Source: an uncultured Actinomycetes bacterium (GTDB lineage: Bacteria > Actinomycetota > CALGFH01). From it: a DNA stretch of 9,916 nucleotides. Where the stretch lies: positions 1 through 9,916 of the forward strand of contig CALGFH010000228.1 in assembly GCA_937881255.1 (NCBI GenBank), given 5' to 3'. The translations under genes were made by a program, and so were the position numbers. This document shows positions 1-5,910 of the stretch, in pieces. Under the pieces are notes generated by a model. It made no database searches. It was not told the DNA's origin and saw only the letters and a list, made by a program, of their open reading frames with translations. Numbering within the stretch: the first letter of the stretch is position 1; every line of letters begins with the position of its first letter.

Positions 1-2
1 GG

Positions 3-797
3 CGGCGGCCGCCGGCCGACCGGCGGATCACCGAGCGGCGCAAGGCGATCGTCGCCGCCCGGGTGCGGCGGCGGCGGCGCATCCTCGGCTGGGCGCTGGC
101 CGCCCTCGCCCTGGTCGCCGGGGTCGCCTACCTGATCCGCACGCCCCTGTTCGGCCTCAGCGCCGTCCGGGTCGAGGGCACCGAGGCGGTCGCCCGGGCC
201 GAGATCCTGGAGGCCGCCGAGGTCCGCATCGGCGAGCCCTACCTGGGCCTCGACCTGGCCGCCATCCGCGGCCGGGTGGCCGCCCTGCCCCGGGTCGCGG
301 CCGTCCGGGTGACCCGCGAGTACCCCTCCAGCCTGCGCATCGCGGTCACCGAGCGGCCGCCGGTGGCCAGCGTCTCCACCGGCAGCATCTACTGGCTGGT
401 GGCCGCCGACGGCACCGTGCTCGACGCGGCCGGTCGCCGCCCGGCCCAGCTGCCGTACGTGGCCAGCGTCCCGCTGCCCGACGGGGTGCGCCCCGGCAGC
501 CGCCTGCCCCCCGGGAACGAGCTGGCCAACGCCCTCACCGCCCTGGGCGGCATGGCCCCTCAGCTCAAGAGCCAGGTGACCGGCGTCAACGCCCGGACCC
601 TGGACAGCCTGGAATTCACGCTCAAGGACGGCTCGCGGGTCCTGTACGGGCTCGCGGTCGACCAGCCGGCAAAGGATGCCGCCGTGCTGCTGATCCGGCG
701 GACCCTGAAACGAGAGGGAAGGGAGGCGCAGCGAATCGACGTCCGGAATCCCGCGACACCGACGGTCACGGCGACGCCGGCGAATAACAATAGATGA
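3..797 (+). CDS. ftsQ: Cell division protein FtsQ (5' end probably outside window)
   Basis: FtsQ is a bitopic membrane protein of the divisome that, with FtsB and FtsL, connects the cytoplasmic ring to the septal peptidoglycan synthases. Counting from the GTG at 63, the protein has an arginine-rich cytoplasmic start, one membrane helix at about residues 7-25, then a POTRA domain at about 28-98 (LSAVRVEGTE ... LPRVAAVRV ... YPSSLRIAVTERPPVA). A beta-type FtsQ domain follows, ending in RIDVRNPATPTV. The frame stays open to the left edge, encoding RRITERRKAIVAAR-like cationic sequence. The GTG at 63 has no Shine-Dalgarno sequence, so I think the true start lies upstream and the gene is 5'-partial here. 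The minimal reading is 63-797 (244 aa). It lies directly upstream of ftsZ, as in most actinobacteria. The identity is firm; the start is not. Confidence 0.9.
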   Translation, partial: RRPPADRRITERRKAIVAARVRRRRRILGWALAALALVAGVAYLIRTPLFGLSAVRVEGTEAVARAEILEAAEVRIGEPYLGLDLAAIRGRVAALPRVAAVRVTREYPSSLRIAVTERPPVASVSTGSIYWLVAADGTVLDAAGRRPAQLPYVASVPLPDGVRPGSRLPPGNELANALTALGGMAPQLKSQVTGVNARTLDSLEFTLKDGSRVLYGLAVDQPAKDAAVLLIRRTLKREGREAQRIDVRNPATPTVTATPANNNR

Positions 798-813
798 AAT
801 TACACGAGGGTAG

Positions 814-842
814 TTGACCAGGTCAGGGGCACCTTGTACCAT
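814..842 (+). promoter_or_regulatory. Candidate ftsZ promoter 1
   Basis: TTGACC at 814-819 and TACCAT at 837-842 are separated by 17 nt, a good match to a housekeeping sigma-70-type promoter, just after the ftsQ stop. The -35 overlaps a perfect inverted repeat, TGACC-a-GGTCA at 815-825, which could be an operator. The promoter is inferred from spacing and consensus only. Confidence 0.45.
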
Positions 843-852
843 CCCCGGCAGC

Positions 853-893
853 TTGAGGTTGACATAATTGAACCTCAACTTGAGGCTCAACTT
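853..893 (+). promoter_or_regulatory. Overlapping inverted-repeat cluster with TTGACA, upstream of ftsZ
   Basis: Four alternating half-sites occur in 41 bp: TTGAGGTT (853-860), AACCTCAA (871-878), TTGAGG (880-885) and CTCAACTT (886-893). The first two are perfect 8-bp complements around a 10-nt centre, the second and third form CCTCAA-c-TTGAGG, and the third and fourth form TTGAG-g-CTCAA. A perfect -35 hexamer, TTGACA, sits at 859-864, but I see no good -10 at 16-18 nt downstream. I recall similar TTGACATAA-type sequence before ftsZ in other actinobacteria, which suggests a conserved control region. Whether it works as operator DNA or as alternative RNA hairpins in the ftsZ leader cannot be told from sequence. 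Confidence 0.5.
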
Positions 894-945
894 CCCCCGC
901 TTCCCGGCCACTGGTGCTGGGCGACGACTGTCCGTGAAACGGGCG

Positions 946-952
946 AAGGAGG
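946..952 (+). promoter_or_regulatory. Ribosome binding site of ftsZ
   Basis: AAGGAGG, a full-strength Shine-Dalgarno sequence, ends 8 nt before the ATG at 961. This decides the ftsZ start against the longer in-frame reading that would begin at TTG 868 inside the repeat cluster. Confidence 0.8.
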
Positions 953-960
953 ATGGTTGG

Positions 961-2169
961 ATGATGGCGGCGCCGCAGAACTACCTGGCCGTGATCAAGG
1001 TGGTCGGGATCGGCGGCGGTGGAGTCAACGCCGTCAACCGCATGATCGAGGCGAGCCTCAAGGGCGTCGAGTTCATCGCCGTGAACACCGACGCCCAGGC
1101 GTTGCTCGCCTCCGATGCCGACGTCAAGCTCGACGTCGGGCGCGAGCTCACCCGCGGTCTGGGCGCGGGCTCGAACCCCGACGTCGGCCGCCAGGCCGCC
1201 GAGGACCACGCCGAGGAGCTCGAGGAGGTCCTCAAGGGCGCCGACATGGTGTTCGTCACCGCCGGCGAGGGCGGCGGCACCGGCACCGGGGGCGCCCCGG
1301 TGGTGGCCCGCATCGCCAAGGCCCAGGGGGCGCTGACCATCGGCGTGGTGACCAGGCCGTTCGCCTTCGAGGGGAAGCGCCGCTCGGCCCAGGCCGACAA
1401 GGGCATCGAGAGCCTCAAGCAAGAGGTCGACACCCTCATCATCATCCCCAACGACCGCCTGCTCCAGGTGGCCGAGCGCACCACCTCGATGCTGGACGCC
1501 TTCAAGCTGGCCGACCAGGTGCTGCTCCAGGGCGTCCAGGGGATCACCGACCTGATCACCATCCCCGGGCTGATCAACCTCGACTTCGCCGACGTGCGGG
1601 CCACCATGCGCGAGGCCGGCACCGCCCTCATGGGCATCGGGCAGGCCCGTGGCGAGGACCGGGCCGTGGCCGCGGCCAAGGAGGCCATCTCCTCGCCGCT
1701 GCTGGAGGCGTCGGTCGACGGGGCCAGGGGCGTGCTGCTCAACATCTCCGGCGGCTCCGACCTCGGCCTGTTCGAGGTCAACGAGGCCGCCGAGGTGATC
1801 GCCTCGGCCGCCCACCAGGACGCCAACATCATCTTCGGGGCCGTGATCGACGACGCCCTCGGGGACGAGGTCCGGGTCACGGTGATCGCGGCCGGGTTCG
1901 ACCGCAGCGCCGAGCAGGCCAACGCCGAGAACGGTCGTCCCCAGTCGGCCGGCGCGGCCGGCCCGGCCGAGGACGAGTCGGTCTGGCCGACCCCGGGCAT
2001 GCGCCGGCCAGGGGAGAACCGGGTCACCCGGCCGGCCCCGGCGCCCGCCGGCCAGGCAGAGCGGCGCGAACCCGAACGGCGGGAGCCGGAGCGCCGCGAG
2101 CCCGAGCGCCGCCCCCGCTACGACGGCGATGACGACGAGCTGGACATCCCCTCCTTCCTCAAGCGCTGA
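961..2169 (+). CDS. ftsZ: Cell division protein FtsZ
   Basis: This is the tubulin-like GTPase that polymerises at midcell and recruits the divisome; 402 aa. Visible features are the N-terminal GTP-binding loop VVGIGGGGVNAVNRM (residues 14-28), the tubulin signature GGGTGTG (104-110), and the T7 synergy loop NLDFAD (206-211) with the catalytic acidic residues D208 and D211. A variable linker begins after about residue 320. The linker ends in three ERREP repeats (about 367-384), followed by an acidic stretch and the C-terminal peptide DIPSFLKR that binds SepF and other membrane anchors. The start is set by the AAGGAGG 8 nt upstream; a second ATG follows immediately, so translation could begin one codon later. 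The 3' end overlaps the start of pgeF, suggesting translational coupling. Identity is certain. Confidence 0.98.
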   Translation: MMAAPQNYLAVIKVVGIGGGGVNAVNRMIEASLKGVEFIAVNTDAQALLASDADVKLDVGRELTRGLGAGSNPDVGRQAAEDHAEELEEVLKGADMVFVTAGEGGGTGTGGAPVVARIAKAQGALTIGVVTRPFAFEGKRRSAQADKGIESLKQEVDTLIIIPNDRLLQVAERTTSMLDAFKLADQVLLQGVQGITDLITIPGLINLDFADVRATMREAGTALMGIGQARGEDRAVAAAKEAISSPLLEASVDGARGVLLNISGGSDLGLFEVNEAAEVIASAAHQDANIIFGAVIDDALGDEVRVTVIAAGFDRSAEQANAENGRPQSAGAAGPAEDESVWPTPGMRRPGENRVTRPAPAPAGQAERREPERREPERREPERRPRYDGDDDELDIPSFLKR

Positions 2170-3022
2170 CCCGCTGCCTCCGGAGGGGACGCTGGCCTGG
2201 CGGCCGGGGCCGCCACGACCCGGCGACCCAGAACCGCCCTGGCCCCCGGTCCTGGTCGCCGAGGACCTGCTCCAGGCCGGGGTCGTGGCCGCCTTCACCG
2301 GCCGGACCGGCGGCACCTCGGCCGCGCCCTTCGCCACCCTCAACCTGGCCCTGAGGGTCGAGGACGACCTGCGCCGGGTGCTCGCCAACCGCCGCCGGGT
2401 CGCCACCGTCCTCGGCCTCGCCGGCCTGCCCTGGGCCCTGGCCCGCCAGGTCCACGGCGCCACCGTCCTGCACGTCCGGGCCGGCTCGGCCGGGCAGGGG
2501 CCGCCGGAGGGGAAGCCGACGGTGGGGGAGGCGGACGGGCTGGTCACCGCCGACCCGGGGGTGGTGCTGGCCGTACTGACCGCGGACTGCGCGCCGGTGC
2601 TGCTGGCCGACCCGGGGGCCGGGGTGGTCGGGGCGGTGCATGCCGGGTGGCGCGGGCTGGCCGCCGGGGTGGTCGAGGCCGGGGTCGCGGCCATGGCCGA
2701 GCTCGGGGCCGACCCGGGCGCCGTCGTCGGGCTGGTCGGCCCGGCCGTCGGGGGCTGCTGCTACGAGGTCGGGCCCGAGGTGCGCGAGGCCGTCGGCGGC
2801 CGCTACCCGGCCGCCCTGGCCACCACCAGGGACGGCCGCCCCGCCCTCGACCCGGCCGCCGGGGCCGCCCAGGCGCTGGAGCGGGCCGGGGCCGGCCAGG
2901 TCCGGGTGGCCGGCGAGTGCACCATCGACCTGGAGGAGCGCTTCTTCTCCCACCGCCGCGACCAGGGCCGCACCGGACGCCAGGCCGGCCTGATCGCCCT
3001 CGTCTCCGGAGGTGGCCGGTGA
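2129..3022 (+). CDS. pgeF: Peptidoglycan editing factor PgeF (YfiH / multicopper polyphenol oxidase family)
   Basis: Members of this family (YfiH, DUF152, once called laccase-domain proteins) were shown in E. coli to remove wrongly incorporated L-Ser from UDP-MurNAc peptide precursors; some members act on purine nucleosides. Family motifs are all present: RQVHG (H109), TADCAPVLLAD (C154), AVHAGWRG (H171), GPAVGGCCYEVGPEV, ECTIDLEERFFSHRRD (C264) and TGRQAGLI. H109, C154 and H171 match the metal-binding and active-site triad. As read, it has 297 aa and overlaps ftsZ by 41 nt. The first 40 or so residues are proline-rich and lack similarity that I recognise, and there is no clear Shine-Dalgarno before 2129. 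The real start may therefore be a later rare start codon near 2190, where GGAGGGG occurs (2182-2188). It ends in a 4-nt overlap with yggS. Confidence 0.92.
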   Translation: MTTSWTSPPSSSADPLPPEGTLAWRPGPPRPGDPEPPWPPVLVAEDLLQAGVVAAFTGRTGGTSAAPFATLNLALRVEDDLRRVLANRRRVATVLGLAGLPWALARQVHGATVLHVRAGSAGQGPPEGKPTVGEADGLVTADPGVVLAVLTADCAPVLLADPGAGVVGAVHAGWRGLAAGVVEAGVAAMAELGADPGAVVGLVGPAVGGCCYEVGPEVREAVGGRYPAALATTRDGRPALDPAAGAAQALERAGAGQVRVAGECTIDLEERFFSHRRDQGRTGRQAGLIALVSGGGR

Positions 3023-3759
3023 GCGCCGCGGTCGACCCGGCAGCGGTGGCGGCGAACGTGGCCGCGGTCAGGGAGCGGGTGGCGGCGGCGGCCGGGCGGG
3101 CCGGGCGCGACCCGGGAGAGGTGACCCTGGTGGCGGTGGCCAAGCTGTTCCCGCCCGAGGCGGTCCGGGCGGTGCTGGACGCCGGGGTCGCCGACGTCGG
3201 CGAGAACTACGCCAAGGACCTGGAGGCCAAGGCGGCCCAGGTGCCGGGCGTGCGCTGGCACTTCGTCGGCCGCCTCCAGCGCAACAAGGCCGGCGTGCTG
3301 GTCGACGCCGGGGCGCTGGTCCACTCACTCGACTCGCTGGCCGGGGCCCGGGCCCTGGGCCGTCGGGCGCTGGCCGCCGGCACCACCGCCCGCGCCCTCG
3401 TCCAGGTCGAGGTCGACGACCGCGAGGCCGCCCACGGGGTCCGCCCGGCCGGCCTGGCCGCCTTCCTGGACGACTGCCGCGCCGTCGACGGGCTGGAGGT
3501 CGAGGGCCTGATGGTCATGCCCGCCCCCGCCGACGACCCCGAGGCGACCCGGCCGGCCTTCCGGCGGGCCGCCGAGCTGGCCGCCGGCTCCGGCCTGCCC
3601 CGGCTGTCGATGGGCATGACGGCCGACTTCGAGGTGGCCGTCGAGGAGGGCGCCACCCTCATCCGCGTCGGCACCGCCCTCTTCGGCCCCCGCCCGGCCC
3701 GCCGCCCGCCCGCCCCGGCCCGCGAGGCCGGCGCGCCGTCCCCGGGAGGCGGCCCGTGA
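3019..3759 (+). CDS. yggS: PLP homeostasis protein, YggS/PROSC family
   Basis: YggS is a single-domain, alanine-racemase-like barrel protein that binds pyridoxal 5'-phosphate and helps balance free PLP and amino-acid pools; no strong catalytic activity is known. The protein of 246 aa shows VAVAKLFP with the PLP-binding lysine K42, GENYAKDLEAKA, WHFVGRLQRNK, GLMVMPAP, and the C-terminal signature LSMGMTADFEVAVEEG with IRVGTALFG. The usual length is about 225-250 aa, so it is complete. The GTG start at 3019 overlaps the pgeF stop as GTGA and has GGAGG at 3008-3012, 6 nt upstream, which fixes the start although the frame is open much further 5'. The last 20 residues are an extra Pro/Ala/Arg-rich tail. 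Its place between pgeF and sepF is the conserved actinobacterial arrangement. Confidence 0.96.
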   Translation: MSAAVDPAAVAANVAAVRERVAAAAGRAGRDPGEVTLVAVAKLFPPEAVRAVLDAGVADVGENYAKDLEAKAAQVPGVRWHFVGRLQRNKAGVLVDAGALVHSLDSLAGARALGRRALAAGTTARALVQVEVDDREAAHGVRPAGLAAFLDDCRAVDGLEVEGLMVMPAPADDPEATRPAFRRAAELAAGSGLPRLSMGMTADFEVAVEEGATLIRVGTALFGPRPARRPPAPAREAGAPSPGGGP

Positions 3760-3763
3760 GCCT

Positions 3764-3775
3764 GTCACGTGTGAC
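3764..3775. promoter_or_regulatory. Inverted repeat GTCAC-gt-GTGAC after yggS
   Basis: A perfect 5-bp inverted repeat with a 2-nt centre starts 4 nt after the yggS stop. It is too short and lacks a T-run, so it is unlikely to be a terminator; it looks more like a transcription-factor half-site pair. TACGAT follows at 3779-3784 and could be a -10, but I find no matching -35. Function unknown. Confidence 0.25.
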
Positions 3776-3848
3776 CCCTACGATTCGGTCAGGAGCGCCG
3801 ATCCCGACTTCGGAAACCGGACAAACGGACGTTCCCGGTGGGTGCGCC

Positions 3849-3877
3849 GTGACTTCTGTGGCGAGTATCGCCATAGT
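3849..3877 (+). promoter_or_regulatory. Candidate sepF promoter with overlapping palindrome
   Basis: GTGACT (3849-3854) and CATAGT (3872-3877), spaced 17 nt, are a moderate sigma-70-type match 78 bp before sepF. The spacer and first -10 bases contain a perfect 6-bp inverted repeat, TGGCGA-gta-TCGCCA (3859-3873), placed where a repressor would block polymerase. The surrounding spacer is less GC-rich than the genes beside it. The call is by pattern only. Confidence 0.35.
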
Positions 3878-3954
3878 GTTTCCGGCGCCGCCCAAGGCGG
3901 ACGTCCTCAGGTGCTTGGACAGTTGTCGACATGGTGAAAGGTAGGTGACGTTAG

Positions 3955-4452
3955 GTGGCTGGGGCGTTCAAGAAGAGCCTTGTGTGGTTGGGGCTGGTCG
4001 AGCCTGAGGACGACGAGGAGCTGGCCGACGTGGCCGAGGCGGCTGGGCGATCCCCGGCCGACCGGGCTCCCATCCGCCGGGTGCGCGACGACGACGTCTA
4101 CGGGCGCCGTCGTGAGGGGGGGCGCCTGGAGGAGCCGACCGAGGCGGTGATCCATCCGATCCCGTCCGCGGCCACCGGCAAGGTCCATCTGATCGAGCCG
4201 TCCGGCTTCAACGACGCCGAGGAGATCGGTGAGAAGTTCAAGGCCGACATCCCGGTGATCGTGAACCTCCAAGCCATGGAGGCGGAGACCGCCAAGCGCC
4301 TGATCGATTTCGCCGCCGGGCTCACCTTCGGGCTCGACGGGCGCATCCAGCGGGTCGCCGACAAAGTGTTCCTACTCACTCCCAGAAACGTCGAGGTCTC
4401 GGCCGAGGAGCGGCGGCGGCTCCAGGAGCGGGGCTTCTTCAACCAGGCATGA
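3955..4452 (+). CDS. sepF: Cell division protein SepF
   Basis: SepF binds the C-terminal peptide of FtsZ and anchors the ring to the membrane; in actinobacteria, which lack FtsA, it is the main anchor. The 165-aa protein begins with an amphipathic helix (about residues 1-14, AFKKSLVWLGLV) that fits membrane insertion, then an acidic, charged linker. The SepF core follows from about residue 70: PSGFNDAEEIGEKFK, IPVIVNLQAM, AKRLIDFAAGLTFGLDGRIQRV and VFLLTPRNVEVS, ending in RGFFNQA. The length is typical. The GTG at 3955 has AGGTGA (3943-3948), 6 nt upstream, inside a longer anti-SD-like stretch AAAGGTAGGTGA. The linker contains a run of seven G at 4116-4122. It is followed closely by yggT, so the two are probably one transcript. 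Confidence 0.97.
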   Translation: MAGAFKKSLVWLGLVEPEDDEELADVAEAAGRSPADRAPIRRVRDDDVYGRRREGGRLEEPTEAVIHPIPSAATGKVHLIEPSGFNDAEEIGEKFKADIPVIVNLQAMEAETAKRLIDFAAGLTFGLDGRIQRVADKVFLLTPRNVEVSAEERRRLQERGFFNQA

Positions 4453-4465
4453 CCGGTGTCGATCT

Positions 4466-4735
4466 GTGTGGATTCTTTCCCTACTGCTGAGTCTCTACTG
4501 GCTGATCCTTCTCGGCCGGATCGTGATGGACCTCATCCTCAGCTTGACCGGAGGCCGAGGTCTATCCGGTTTGGCGATCCTGTATGGGATACTGTATGAC
4601 TTGACAGAACCCGTCCTCCGACCCATAAGGCGACTCCTTCCCCCCTTGCGAGTCGGCGCTGTGGCCCTAGATCTCTCCCCCCTCATCGTGTTCGTACTGA
4701 TCGCCCTGTTGAGACAGGTGGTGAGTACCAGCTAG
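4466..4735 (+). CDS. yggT: YggT family membrane protein
   Basis: This is a small integral membrane protein (89 aa) of the YggT family, found beside sepF and divIVA in actinobacteria and cyanobacteria. Its molecular role is not settled; links to cell division, chloroplast nucleoid or thylakoid organisation and osmotic stress have been proposed for relatives. The sequence shows a first membrane helix at about residues 2-25 (LLLSLYWLILLGRIVMDLIL), then the family signature YDLTEPVLRPIRRLLPP, and a second helix at about 66-84 beginning DLSPLIVFVLIALL. It starts at GTG 4466, 13 nt after the sepF stop; no other in-frame start is available and there is no clear Shine-Dalgarno, so translation may depend on sepF. 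The gene is less GC-rich than its neighbours (about 52% in 4561-4620 by my count) and uses rarer A/T-ending codons. Confidence 0.93.
   Translation: MWILSLLLSLYWLILLGRIVMDLILSLTGGRGLSGLAILYGILYDLTEPVLRPIRRLLPPLRVGAVALDLSPLIVFVLIALLRQVVSTS
4601..4629 (+). promoter_or_regulatory. Candidate internal promoter in yggT, towards divIVA
   Basis: A perfect TTGACA (4601-4606) is followed after 17 nt by CATAAG (4624-4629), inside the AT-richer part of yggT and about 175 bp before the divIVA start. Actinobacterial divIVA often has its own promoter, so the position is sensible, but the match may be chance. Confidence 0.3.
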
Positions 4736-4769
4736 CCGGCCCAACGCGAACGCTCGAGTGGTGCTCGGG

Positions 4770-4800
4770 TACAATCGCCCATCCACTTGCAGGTAAGGAG
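4770..4800 (+). promoter_or_regulatory. divIVA -10 box and ribosome binding site
   Basis: TACAAT at 4770-4775 is a strong actinobacterial -10; the -35 region at 17-18 nt upstream is poor. AAGGAG at 4795-4800 lies 5 nt before the divIVA ATG and sets that start. With this promoter the leader would be only about 20-25 nt. Confidence 0.5.
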
Positions 4801-4805
4801 CGCAC

Positions 4806-5717
4806 ATGCCGCCACTGACGCCGCTGGACATCCAACACAAAGAATTCACCAAGGCCATGCGCGGGTACGCCATGCACGAGGTGGACACCTTCCTCGACCA
4901 GGTCACCGAGGAGTTCACCCGGATGCAGGACGAGATCGCCCGCCTCCGGGAGCAGGCCTCCAGCGCGGCACCGCCCCAGCCCGCCCCGGTCCAGGTGCAG
5001 GCACCCCCGCCACCGCCTCCTCCGCAGCACCAGCCGGTGGCTGCCGAGGTCCGCGGCGGCGGCGCCGGTGGCGAGGAGGCGATCGCCCGCGCCCTGGTGA
5101 TGGCCCAGCGGATGGCCGACCAGACGGTCGAGGAGGCCAAGGTCAAGGCCAAGTCGATGGTCGCCGAGGCCGAGGCGCGGGCCAAGAACATGACCGAGCA
5201 GGCCCAGATGCGGGCCCGTGAGGTCACCGAGGCCGCCCAGATGCGGGCCCGCGAGGTCACCGAGGCCGCCCAGGCCCGGGCCCGCGAGCTCACCGAGGGC
5301 CTGGAGACGCGCTACAAGGAGCGGATCCAGTCGGCCGAGGCCCGCGCCCGCGTGGCCGAGGAGCAGGCCCGCATGCAGATCGCCCAGGCGACCGAGCAGG
5401 TGGCCAGGCGCCGCCAGGAGCTGGAGAGCTCGATCGAGGCCCTGCGCGCGTTCGAGCGCGACTACCGCGCCCGGCTCCGCGGCTTCGTCGAGGGCCAGCT
5501 CAAGGCGCTCGAGGACGCGGCCCCGTCCGGGCCCGTGGCCCCGCCGCAGCCGCCTGGTCTCGGCGGGAACTCCCGGCCCCTGCCGGGCGCCGACGACCTG
5601 CCGGCCCTGTCGACCGGGGCGCGCCAGAGCTCCTACTCGGCCCTGCGCGACTCGACCTCGGACCAGCTCGGCCACAACGGCCGCGACCGGGTGGACCGGC
5701 TGCGCCACGACGACTGA
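4806..5717 (+). CDS. divIVA: Polar growth / septum-site protein DivIVA (Wag31-like)
   Basis: DivIVA is a coiled-coil scaffold that senses negative membrane curvature; in actinobacteria (Wag31, antigen 84) it directs polar cell-wall synthesis. The 303-aa protein starts with the membrane-binding domain (about residues 1-50: LTPLDIQHKEFTKAMRGYAMHEVDTFLDQVTEEF, interrupted here only as a description of one run of motifs). A Pro/Gln-rich linker follows (about 54-77, with seven consecutive prolines), then a Gly-rich turn and a long coiled coil (about 90-235) rich in Ala, Glu and Arg. The C-terminal tail is disordered and charged. The coiled coil contains an 11-residue tandem repeat (residues 122-165). 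The start is supported by AAGGAG and the family N terminus. Position after yggT is the standard actinobacterial arrangement. Confidence 0.95.
   Translation: MPPLTPLDIQHKEFTKAMRGYAMHEVDTFLDQVTEEFTRMQDEIARLREQASSAAPPQPAPVQVQAPPPPPPPQHQPVAAEVRGGGAGGEEAIARALVMAQRMADQTVEEAKVKAKSMVAEAEARAKNMTEQAQMRAREVTEAAQMRAREVTEAAQARARELTEGLETRYKERIQSAEARARVAEEQARMQIAQATEQVARRRQELESSIEALRAFERDYRARLRGFVEGQLKALEDAAPSGPVAPPQPPGLGGNSRPLPGADDLPALSTGARQSSYSALRDSTSDQLGHNGRDRVDRLRHDD
5169..5300 (+). repeat. Tandem 33-bp (11-residue) repeats in the DivIVA coiled coil
   Basis: Four consecutive 33-nt units encode AEARAKNMTEQ, AQMRAREVTEA, AQMRAREVTEA and AQARARELTEG. Units 2 and 3 (5202-5234, 5235-5267) differ at one base in 33; unit 4 (5268-5300) differs from unit 3 at five. 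An 11-residue (hendecad) period keeps the coiled-coil register. The near-identity at DNA level points to recent duplication, so copy number may vary between strains. Confidence 0.85.
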
Positions 5718-5751
5718 CGGTCGAACGGTCAAGCAGCGCTAGCGACCCCGC

Positions 5752-5910
5752 GTGGTCGCCGGTGCCCTGCTCGCCCTGGCCCTCTCCCTGGGCCTGCTGG
5801 TCGCCTCGCTGTTCCGGGCCGACGGGCTCGGCCTGGTCTGGGCCTCGCTGGCCCTCGACCTGGTCGCCCTGACCCTGCTGGTGACCGCCCTGCGCCGCCG
5901 CGCCCGCTAG
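5752..5910 (+). CDS. Small two-helix membrane protein downstream of divIVA
   Basis: A 52-aa open frame begins at GTG 5752, 34 nt after divIVA, and is preceded by an in-frame stop at 5740. The sequence is almost entirely hydrophobic: helix 1 at about residues 3-20 (AGALLALALSLGLLVASL), a short turn FRADGLG, helix 2 at about 28-46 (LVWASLALDLVALTLLVTAL), and a positive tail RRRAR. This fits a hairpin with both ends in the cytoplasm. I recognise no family. Mycobacteria also carry a small predicted membrane protein gene next to wag31, but I cannot show homology. No Shine-Dalgarno is visible, so translation may follow divIVA. High GC alone could leave this frame open, but the hydrophobic pattern with a basic end argues for a real gene. 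Its TAG stop shares CTAG with the convergent gene's stop. Confidence 0.55.
   Translation: MVAGALLALALSLGLLVASLFRADGLGLVWASLALDLVALTLLVTALRRRAR

Noticed and set aside
868..960. Longer FtsZ reading starting at TTG 868
   Set aside because: It would start inside the inverted-repeat cluster with no Shine-Dalgarno and add residues not typical of FtsZ; ATG 961 has AAGGAGG at ideal distance and the family N terminus.
823..2694. Long open frame on the minus strand across ftsZ and pgeF
   Set aside because: Antisense to two certain genes; low-complexity composition expected from GC-rich codon shadows, with no recognisable domain.
2647..3018. Upstream extension of YggS
   Set aside because: The frame is open into pgeF but the translation is Arg/Gly low-complexity; GTG 3019 has GGAGG and the family start.
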